From: Macrophomina tecta
Taxonomy: Eukaryota; Ascomycota; Dothideomycetes; Botryosphaeriales; Botryosphaeriaceae
Direction of reading: 5' to 3'
DNA length: 64,000 nucleotides
Assembly (NCBI GenBank): GCA_024180945.1
Contig: JAKSGN010000042.1
Span: 186,001 to 250,000, forward strand
Shown here: positions 43,701-52,501 of the stretch, piece by piece
Position numbering within the stretch: the first letter of the stretch is position 1
Layout: each line of letters starts with the position of its first letter
Program-made: the position numbers and the translations under genes
The notes under the pieces: model-generated
Told to the model about the DNA's origin: nothing
The model's input: only the letters and a program-made list of their open reading frames with translations
Databases searched by the model: none

Positions 43701-44519
43701 ATGACTCCTAACCCGGAACCCCCACCATACCGCGGGCGCCGCCAATCAACCACAGTCCCATCAAACAACCAAATGGTTACTAGATCCCAATCAGCGGCTC
43801 CTAAAAGGAATGTTGGAGAAAGACGACGCACTACTAGCCACAGAAACAACCAAGATATGGAAGACGAAATTCACGTGAGCTCTTCGCAAGACGATCTTCC
43901 CAGTAGCCAGAATATACAATCCACGCAAGCAACCCTCCAAGTAGAGACAAACACGACCACCGAAACACTAGCCCATCTAGTATCCCAGCAGCAAATGACC
44001 ATTCAACTCCTCCAAAAGGAAAGAGAGGAGGCCAAGAAAGAACACCAGGAACTAGTCAAGCTTATTAGCAACCTGTCTGATCAAGTCAAGAAACTCGAAA
44101 GCAAGCTCCAACCAGTCACTACCAACCTTCTAGAAGCAAACATCCAAATCGAGGATATAGCTTGGATGAAAAGAAAAGACAACCCCCTCGGCCACTACGC
44201 GTCCCTTGGAATCTGGTTTAATACTGAAGAAGCAGACCAAAACGCAGTCCAGAATGGGCTTCTCTTCGGACAAGAAATTGTCAATCGTGTCGAATTCTAC
44301 CGCATGGAGAGGAAGAGGTGCCATAGATGCCAGGGGTTTGGGCACCTCGCCTGGAACTGCAAGGAGAAAGAACGATGCGGAAACTGCAACGGAGAACATA
44401 ATGCAAAGAACTGTCCACTAGGAAGCCCTCCCCAGTGCGCAGACTGCCGCGGCAGTCACCCAACAGGAGACAGCCAGTGCAGGGCTCAGGCCCTCCCCCA
44501 CATCAGCTTTCAATGCTAG
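43701..44519 (+). CDS. LINE ORF1 (Gag-like, coiled coil and CCHC knuckles)
   Basis: A 272-residue RNA-binding protein of a Tad-type LINE. Residues 85-140 form a coiled coil (LVSQQQMTIQLLQKEREEAK). The C-terminal third has three Cys/His knuckles (CHRCQGFGHLAWNC, CGNCNGEHNAKNC, CADCRGSHPTGDSQC). Its stop codon overlaps the ORF2 start in ATGCTAG (ATG 44513-44515, TAG 44517-44519), so ORF2 was probably translated by termination-reinitiation. The frame is intact. Confidence 0.88.
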   Translation: MTPNPEPPPYRGRRQSTTVPSNNQMVTRSQSAAPKRNVGERRRTTSHRNNQDMEDEIHVSSSQDDLPSSQNIQSTQATLQVETNTTTETLAHLVSQQQMTIQLLQKEREEAKKEHQELVKLISNLSDQVKKLESKLQPVTTNLLEANIQIEDIAWMKRKDNPLGHYASLGIWFNTEEADQNAVQNGLLFGQEIVNRVEFYRMERKRCHRCQGFGHLAWNCKEKERCGNCNGEHNAKNCPLGSPPQCADCRGSHPTGDSQCRAQALPHISFQC

Positions 44520-46431
44520 AGCCCCTACGAATTGTCCAATTGAACATCTGGAAAACAAACGAATGCATGGAGGCCCTAATCAATGACCCAGATTCAGAGG
44601 GAATCGACATCCTTCTCATTCAAGAACCACCAGTCTCCTTCTTTAAAACTCTACCACAACACCGCTCATGGCATCTATACACCCCAACCTATGCTGGAAC
44701 CCAAAAGAAACGATCTGCTATCTACGTAAATAAGAGTATCTCTTCCTCTGCACAACGGCAGGTCCCATTTAACAGCCGGGACCTTACAGCTGTTCAAATT
44801 CAGACACCAAACCAGCCAATAATCATCTTCTCAGTCTACATACCACCAATGGGAGGAACCCAGAAGTCTGCTGAGAACGAAATGCTGGCCGCTCTTCAAG
44901 CGGTCCGCCAGTCGATAAGGATGCAGACAGCAAACACCGCCCCAGGCCTCATCCTCGGAGGAGACTTTAACAGACAAGATCCACTGTGGGGGGGGAGACA
45001 ACATCAAACCATACCTAGTGGGAAGCGCAGCATCCTTAATCTCATTTATGGAAGAACACCAGCTTCAGAGCCACCTTCACCGCGGCACACCAACTTGCTA
45101 CGCTAGCAACAAGGCTGACAGCAAAACGACGCTAGACCTCACCCTTAGCAACATCCCAAACCAGCTGATCAAGTGCGAACTCCTTGACCAAAACTACGGG
45201 TCAGACCACAGAGCCATCTACTCCGAATGGAACACGGATGTCGAACTGGCAAACACACGGCCGCCACGAAAGCTCTACGAACGGACAGACTGGACGAAGG
45301 CGGGGCAAGCTATCCAGCGCGCCCTTGGGCAAGCGAAAGAAATTGTCACGCAGGAACAACTTGATGAGGCAGTCGAGCAGCTCATCAGCGTCACCGCGGC
45401 CATTACAAACGAGCTAACTCCAACTGCTAAGCCATCCCCGTACTCAAAGCAGTGGTTCAGCCCGGAGCTGAAAGAATACCAAGCGAAGTACAACAAGCAC
45501 CGCCGGCTGTGGCAAACCTTTAGTGCAAGCCTTGGAAGAGACAATCCAGACACGCTGTGTCGGTACAGCGTAATGAAAACGGCCCGCAGAGAATGGGTAA
45601 AGGCAATAGCACACGCAAAGAGCAGCCACTGGAAGGACTTTTTGGACAATGCAGGGAAGGGTAACCAACTATGGAAGGCAGCCAAATATGCCAGTCCAAG
45701 CGACAACTACAGCAACATCCCCCCGCTTTCGACTGGTAACGGTGACGCTACGGAAAATAGAGAGAAGGCACAGCTCCTACTAGACACTTTCTTTCCAAAA
45801 CCAACTGACCCACAACCTCCACCTCAACCAGCTACAGCACCTCCTATGCGGTGGGAACCAATCACCAAAGCCGAAATCTACCAGAGTCTAAACTCCACCA
45901 AAGCCAATTCTGCCCCTGGAGAGGATGGCCTCCCAATGCTTGTCTGGCAAAAGCTTTGGCCTGATATTGCCAAGCACATCCACCACATCTTCTCCGCATC
46001 CATTAATCTCGGCTACCACCCAAAAGCCTGGCGAACAGCAGCGATCATCGTCCTCCGGAAAGCCGGCAAGCCCGACTACACAATCCCTAAAGCATACCGC
46101 CCAATCTCTCTGCTCAACACACTTGGAAAACTGCTGGAAGCAGTAATAGCAAAGAGGCTATCCTACTATGCTGAGAAGCACAATCTCCTCCCGACCACCC
46201 AGTTCGGTGCAAGACCAGGCAGGTCCACAGAGCAAGCCCTACTCATCCTAGTTGATGCAATATGGAAGGCCTGGAAAGAACACAAAGTAGTCACGCTAAT
46301 GGCATTCGACCTAAAAGGTGCCTTCAATGCAGTAAACAAGGGGTCACTTGACTACTGTCTAGCTAAGAGAAGGATTCCAACCAAAGCAAGGTGCTGGATT
46401 ATGAGCTTCATGGAGAACAGGGCTGCCTCGG
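44513..46431 (+). pseudogene. LINE ORF2: AP endonuclease and reverse transcriptase, frameshifted and truncated
   Basis: The endonuclease domain has VQLNIWKTN, LLIQEPP, LGGDFNRQDPLWG, DLTLSN and GSDHRA, so the catalytic residues appear present. At 44988-44995 a run of eight Gs breaks the frame; seven would keep it. The RT part continues in the second frame with NSAPGEDGLPMLVWQKL, AYRPISLLNTLGKLLEAVIA, FGARPGRSTEQALL and MAFDLKGAFNAV. It ends before the catalytic YADD box, cut at 46431 by the hAT-E end. Confidence 0.87.
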
Positions 46432-49162
46432 CAGGCTTTCTAACCATACGCCATACGCCATACGGGCTTGTATGGTTTATGGCGTATGGTTTATCTCCGT
46501 ATGGTACTGTAAACCATATATTGCCCATACAGTAAATGACGTCATACATGACCGCGCTCTTAGCTTGGCAGTGTAGCTCCTATCTAGCCTGTTGCGCTTT
46601 CCTCGAGATATTGCTCCACCATTTCAACTGGTAGTCCAGACGTGATACCGCTGCGGATCCAGCTCTTCAAGCACTCCCCCTTCTCAATAGTGGAGGATCC
46701 TAGCAGCATTCGATCCCATGATATCGTACGGCGTGCACCGGAAAAGACCCGTTCGGGGTCGGCGGACATGGCGGGGATCGAGAGGATATCAATGGCCATC
46801 TTTGACAGACGTGGATAACGTTCCCGCTGCTCATCACGAAGCCACCAGCTAAGCGGCGAACAGTCGATCTGGATAGGTGTCTGTGCAGTATAGGCTTCAT
46901 ATTCGTCGACGTCGGGCATTGTGCCTACAACATCGAGCTCCTGAGCAAGAAGATCGTACTCGTCCGGCTATGCTAGTGGCACTAAGGAAGGTACCGAGCG
47001 TATGGTTGGCAGCCCTTTGTAGTCGTCCTCCCACAGTCTCTGGACGTTGTTGAAGACCTTCTTATGCCAAGGCTTCGGCCAGTTCTTCTGAATATGGGCC
47101 TTTCTTCGTGAAGGATGAAGAATAAGTGCCGCGGCGTACGCAGGACTCTCGTCCGATAGCTGATAATATTTGTCGAAGACATGCCAGCTAGCAAGCACAC
47201 AGCCCAGCAGCTGTTGGTCATCTCTATATTTGTCGAAAGCGTGATTATAGTGCTTGTGAAGAACGTCCATGGTGAATAACGTATGGTCGAGCGTCGTGCG
47301 ATAGCCCTCCGTTAGCAGCGTTATCCTCCAGAATGGCTGGAGGAAGTTTCGGGTACGATGAAGAGTTTGCCAATCCTGCGGTGTTAGATAGTCACCCATC
47401 AGACTGTCGTAGTACTTGTCTTGATACCACTTCACGTGCTCCTGCTTCTCAAGTGTTACGTCAAGAAGAAGAAACCACGAGTTCCAGCGCGTATCATTGT
47501 CAAGCCCTAGCACCCTGCCAGCACGCCTCTTGAACAGATTATATCTGTAGTCGTTCGCCCTTATGTGGATAGCGATATTATGGACTTTACCAAGAGGTCC
47601 CATTTCGCGCCAGCCAAGGCCTTTGCTTCTCTTCCAAGCCTCGATCATATCCATGTCGTAAGAAGCCTCATCGAGCTCCTCGATTTGTTTACAAGCAGCT
47701 TCGACAGCCTCCTGCGAATGCATGAAGAGGAAGGCTTGTACGATGAGGTTGACAACGTGGCCGTGGCAGCGGATACGGCGATGTTCTGCCCGCCACATGG
47801 TGCCTTTCTCCCTCAGGTAGCCGCTGAGCGCACGGTAAAGGACGTCATTGGCGCCATGGTTATCGCCTGTAACATATCCTATCTTATGCCAGATGCCATA
47901 TTCTTCGAGTACTGGCTGAAGAAGTTTCCATTGCTCAGCCCCACTGTGGCTACCGGGGCCATCTATGCCAGGAAGCTCGGACAGAGCGAGTAGAGCCTGA
48001 CGGACTTCCTTTGTATCCTCCTCCACCAATTGTACGCAAGTTCCGAGGAAAGCTTTGTGGTTTGGCGCGCTCCATACGTCGGCGGAAAGGTGAAGCTTTG
48101 AGACCGAGGATTGGAGCTTCTGTCGCAGGATGTCTTTGTGAACAAAGTAGGAGTTGGAAACAAGCTTCTGGACTGAGCCGTGGGAGAGGCTGATGATGTC
48201 CCCTGCAGTGTAGTTGACTGCCAGAAGCAAAGCATGTAGCTCCGGCCATTGGCTGCAATTGTAAGGAAGGTTCCGCACCGTGACCAGCTGAACCAAAGCC
48301 TCAATTGCAGCCTTTGGATTCAGAGCGTCCTGGAGCACCTGCTCCTCGCGCATTTGAAGCTTGACGGTGTTTACATGGCCGGCCTTAGCAAAGGCGTCTT
48401 TAAGGAGCGAATTCCGTGCCCTCTTTACCGGATGTGCCTCTGAGTATTCTACCTCGATTGAGTGGACCTTCAATAGGTGATTGCGGAAGGTAGTTGAGAC
48501 ATAAGTAGAATAAGATGGGCTGACGTAGTATTTATAGTAGAAGACGAGGTCCTTCTTTTGGCCTCTACGTTCGGGCTTAGAGCTTTGCGGCCGACGAGCA
48601 TGCTCCCAGGTAGAATCCGTTGTGCGAGCACGCCTTTTTTTCGAGGAGGTTGAGGATAGGGTCTTCGGGGTCTCGGTTTGCTCAGATGAACTCTCGATCG
48701 ACTCCACGACCGAGAAGGAGGAGGACATTATTAAAAAAAATATTGGTGGTTTTAGACAGAAATGCTTGGTTAGATGGCATAAACTTGGGGCTGAATTGGG
48801 CATCGAAGGAATGAATCTTTTGATGTCGCCTTCTTGAGCGACGGTAGTGAATATATCTACCTAAACTGCTGCTAGCCCAATCTAGATGAGGTGTGACGTG
48901 TATCAGAATCTAAACTATAGTGTAACCGCTTAGAGTATTACCTCCTTATTTTAATGTATGGTGATATAGGCATTAATAATTCATGCGTTCTAGAGCTATC
49001 CAGGAACCTCTCTTACACAACACCAACCGAGTCCGGAACAAGAATTTTCCGGCGTATGATCATACTTAAACCATACGGCCGAGCTGTATGGTATAGGTGT
49101 ATGGTTTATATATGGTTTATATATGGTTTAACTAAACCATACGCGTATGGTTAGAAAGCCTG
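46432..49162 (-). mobile_element. hAT-E transposon (both TIRs, no TSD)
   Basis: A 2731-bp element with 19-bp TIRs CAGGCTTTCTAACCATACG at both ends and subterminal AACCATACG/TATATGGTTTA motifs. The 8-bp flanks do not match (TGCCTCGG on the left, TAATGTGG on the right). The left neighbour is a LINE RT cut in the palm and the right neighbour is an Argonaute gene cut near its PAZ domain. Confidence 0.9.
46584..48728 (-). pseudogene. hAT-E transposase, one in-frame stop, mutated zinc finger
   Basis: From MSSSFSVVES the frame runs about 714 codons with a single TAG at 46968-46970 (SLVPLA-stop-PDEYDLLAQE). The core motifs KLHLSADVWSAPN, YVTGDNHGAND, RIRCHGHVVNLIVQAFLF, DNDTRWNSW and the dimerisation domain (PLSWWLRDEQRERYPRL, SIPAMSADPERVFSGARR) are present. 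The BED finger, FYCKYC in its cousin at 3093-5141, reads FYYKYY here: both Cys are Tyr, each a TpG-to-TpA change on the coding strand. It should therefore lack zinc and DNA binding even with the stop read through. Confidence 0.87.
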
Positions 49163-50969
49163 TAATGTGGAATGCAGCGTATGGAAGGAGGATTGCGGAT
49201 CCGTCGCTTCCAGTTGTCAACGTCGGTATGAGGGACCAGCCCTCCTACCTCCCTCCGGAAGTTGGCGTTGTCACGCAGGCGCAGCCATCCAAGGCGAAGC
49301 TTGATGGCGACCAGACCTCTCAAATGATCAAGGCTGCTGTTCGACCGCCGTATCAGAATGCAAATTTGATCGTTAAAGACGGCTACCAGACCGTGGGGCT
49401 CAGCAAGGAAGGAAATCTGCAACTGGTGAGTCAATCGACCTCCAATCATCGATGTTTTCCAAAGCTGACACTCCGAGCAGGCCCAATTCGGAATCACGGT
49501 CCTCAAAAACCTGATCACAGTCCAGGGCCGTGTCCTTAGCGAGCCGCGGATTCTGTACAAGTAGAACAGGACCCCGAAGCTTAACACCGGTTCCTGGAAC
49601 CTTCTCAACGTGCAATTCTACACCTCCGGCACTCCGCTGAAGAAGTGGTCATACCTGCTCCTCTCCATGCCCGGTCAGCCGGACACGGTGTCCGAAGCGC
49701 AGTTGCAGCCACTGATGGCCAACTTCCACAAGGCCCTGAAGGAGACTGGTGCGCCCGTCGAGGCGCCGATGCCCGGGAAGAGGCTGATGATCCAAGACGA
49801 GGACGACCCACAGCTGGACGCCATGTTCGAGTGCGCTTCGAAAGGCCTCGATCTCCTCTTCATCGTTTTACCCGGCATAAATAAGAAGCTGCCCGTCTAC
49901 AACCGCATCAAGCGCCTCGGCGACGTCAAGTACGGCGTGCACACCATCTGCACGGACGGCAGCAAGTTCTCCAAGGAGCGCGGGCAGGACCAATACTTCC
50001 GCAACGTGGCGCTCAAGTTCAACCTCAAGCTCGGCGGCATCAACCTCACGATCGAGACGAACCACCTGGACATGGACAAGACCATGATCGTCGGCATCGA
50101 CGTGACGCACCCATCGCCCGACTCGCGCTCCACCGCGCCCAGCATCGCCGCCATGGTCGCCAGCGTCGATAAACAGCTCGGCCAATGGCCCGCGACGCTC
50201 TCCATCCAGTCCACCGCGCGCCAAGAAATGGTCTCCTCCCTCGGCGAGATGCTCAAGACGCGCCTGCGCCTCTAGCAGACCAAAGGCCGGCACGCGTCCC
50301 TGCCCGAAACCATCCTCGTCTACCGCGACGGCGTGTCGGAGGGGCAATACTCGCTGCTCACGGCGTCCGAGATCCCGCAGCTGCGGCAAACCTGCAAGGA
50401 GCTCTACCCGGCCGACGTGACCAAGCGTGGGCTCCCGCGCCTCACCGTCGTCGTCGTCGGCAAGCGGCACCACACGCGCTTCTACCCGACGAAGGAAAGC
50501 GACCCCGACCGCGGCTCCAACACCCGCCCCGGGCACCGTCGTCGACCGCGGCGTCACGCACACGCGCGAGTGGGACTTCTTCCTCCAGCCGCACGCGGCC
50601 CTGCAGGGGACCGCTCGACCCGCGCACTACTACGTCGTCCTCGATGAGATCTTCAGGGCAAAGTATAACGGGAAGACGCCGTTCCCGCCGGGCTGCAGGA
50701 ATGTGAGCGATATGATGGAGGATCTGACGCTGAATTTGTGTTATTTGTTTGGCCGCGCGACGAAGGCGGTGAGTTATTACCCGCCCGCGTATTATGCGGA
50801 TATCGCGTGCGAGAGGGGCAGGTGCTATTTGAGCGATGTGTTTGAGGGATCGGCGGCGGCGGCGGCGAGTTCGCTGGGGGAGGGGAGTCAGGCGGAGGGG
50901 CAGGGCCAGGTGAGGGAGGATGATGTGAGGGTGCATGAGAGGTTAAGGGATTCGATGTACTATGTGTAG
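49163..50969 (+). pseudogene. Argonaute (QDE-2-like), 5'-truncated and interrupted
   Basis: Argonaute binds small RNAs and slices targets in fungal quelling and RNAi. The remaining part starts at the PAZ/L2 junction (DPSLPVVNVGMRDQPSYLPP), then a 55-bp intron (49426-49480) spliced in phase. Mid and Piwi follow: VGIDVTHPSPDS, LVYRDGVSEGQYS, VVVVGKRHHTRFYP, YYPPAYYADIACERGRC, and the usual C-terminus SMYYV. The catalytic Asp positions remain. Lesions are TAG at 49562, TAG at 50273 (at a position normally Trp in WQTKGRHASLPE, so TGG to TAG) and a 1-nt frameshift near 50520-50532. The N, L1 and most of the PAZ domain are gone: the gene begins at the hAT-E right TIR. Confidence 0.9.
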
Positions 50970-51429
50970 GTGGGGTTGGGGTTTTGGAGAGGTTCTTTTT
51001 GGAGAGTGCTTTTTTTTGGAGGGTTTTCTCGGAGTTTTGATTCTCTTTGGTTGGAGAGGATGCCAGATTGAACCTTTTAACGAATTTATGATGATTGATG
51101 GTCTAAGCCCTTACGCATCTTCTCGCGAAGTTGCGAGTGGGATCGCGCTGGTGATATACAAACCGAGGATAACAACTGATGGTTTTCTTGACCCCTCGGA
51201 ATCTTTCACTATGGCGAAGTAAGTTGTACAATTCTTTGTAGACACGGAGCTGACCGGTACAGTCGATGCAGACGTTTGCGCAATTTTCGTCCCGCCTATG
51301 AGGTTGGTTCGACAATGCAACGCAAAGCTGTGCAGAGTAGTTGCAAGGCGTGTACCCAAAGCCAGGAAAGCTCAGCGAGTGGGACTTGATTCAAAGAGGT
51401 AGCGAAATGCTGAACATTGCATACTTGCT
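50970..51429. other. no gene recognised
   Basis: Probable 3' flank of the Argonaute relic and of the convergent peptidase relic. Nothing else was identified. Confidence 0.4.
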
Positions 51430-52417
51430 CTATCGTGCTCCCTCGGGCCGTGCTGCTGTGCCCGGTAACTCTGGCAGTACCTGTGTCCCCTCCATCTCAA
51501 ATATATCTGATGGTTCAGATGGCAGTTCATGTGGCTGTTCCTGCACGTGTTGATGATGCTCCGGTACGAGTGCTTTCGCATCATCCACTACACTCTTTTC
51601 GGGGGCTGGTAGTTCAATCACTCCTGGTGCTGCTGGTTCTGCATCCTGAATCTCTCCCGTGATGGAGGCTCTTTTGGCAGCAAGCCTGGTGGTACACCAG
51701 CAACGCTTCCACCATAAGAGCGCAATGGCGAGGACTCCCACGAGGGCCCCAATCACGATCCCTGCGATAGCACCTGCTCCAAATTACTTTCCCTTCGATG
51801 AAGAATCGTCTCTTACACTGGAGTGGATTGTAACAATGTTTCGTACGGCACTGTCATTTCATATGTGCTGTGATAACGAGAAGTTATGGCACTCGTAATC
51901 GGCTATGAGATACGCCTCCTGAAAGAATGCTCGGCCGAGAGTATACTGAAGGATGTTAGGTAATGTTGCAAAATCCAAGTAGGTAAGACTTGCCTGCGTA
52001 TCATTGTCTGTTCTCTTCGGCGGGAAATAACGCTGCAGATCCGATGTGTCGTTGGCCATGTTGAGATCAAACGCTGAGTATGGAAAGACAATATCTGTTG
52101 TTAGCCCACCGGAGTCTCCATTTCCGAGACGGAAGGTAAGATTGGAGCTCTCTTCAACTAGACGGTCATATAGAGATGTGTTGGATTGTTGATGAACAGT
52201 GATAATTCATTGATGAGGGCATGAAGAGGGAGAGGGTAGGTGACCCGCTTGCCTCTTATATGTGTGGTTGCGACTAAGCTATGTGGTGTGATATAAGGAG
52301 ACCTTGAAACACGTGATATCCAACAAGATGAATCCACCAGATACTGCTCGGAGGTGGCGTTCCAGGTGAGATTGAAGGCGGCTTCGAATCTTCGACACGC
52401 TTCCTCAGGTAGCCAAA
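51430..52417 (-). pseudogene. pepsin-like aspartic peptidase (A1) with membrane anchor, C-terminal relic
   Basis: The relic reads WLPEEACRRFEAAFNLTWNA, then LTFRLGNGDSGGLTTDIVFP, AFDLNMANDT, RYFPPKR, and LGRAFFQEAYLIADYECHNF, the standard C-terminal half of a secreted or plasma-membrane fungal A1 peptidase. One membrane helix follows (GAGAIAGIVIGALVGVLAIA) and a cytoplasmic tail ends ARPEGAR. Two in-frame stops (TGA after SLSQHI and TAA after SSKGK) and a frameshift or retained intron near 52150 inactivate it. The N-terminal half with the first catalytic Asp is missing; a microsatellite and then hAT-F take its place. Confidence 0.8.
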
Positions 52418-52501
52418 TGTAGTAATAGTAGTAGTAGTAATAGTAGTAGTAATAATAGTAGTAGTAGTAGTAATAGTAGTGGTAGTAATAGTAGTAGTAG
52501 T
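52418..52501. repeat. (TAG/TAA)n trinucleotide microsatellite
   Basis: About 27 units, mostly GTA/TAG with AAT interruptions, run directly up to the hAT-F TIR. On the minus strand this would encode a Tyr run, but it is not part of the peptidase. Confidence 0.9.

Larger units (their letters stand above)
43470..46431 (+). mobile_element. Tad-type LINE with ORF1 and EN-RT, 3'-truncated
   Basis: A 5' UTR of about 200 bp precedes two overlapping ORFs. The element stops inside the RT palm region at 46431, the last base before the hAT-E TIR. RNase H, if present in this family, the 3' UTR and the tail are absent from the other side of hAT-E. Confidence 0.85.

Noticed and set aside
52418..52501. Poly-Tyr stretch as the N-terminus of the peptidase
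   Set aside because: It is a trinucleotide microsatellite read in frame; aspartic peptidases have no such region before WLPEEAC.
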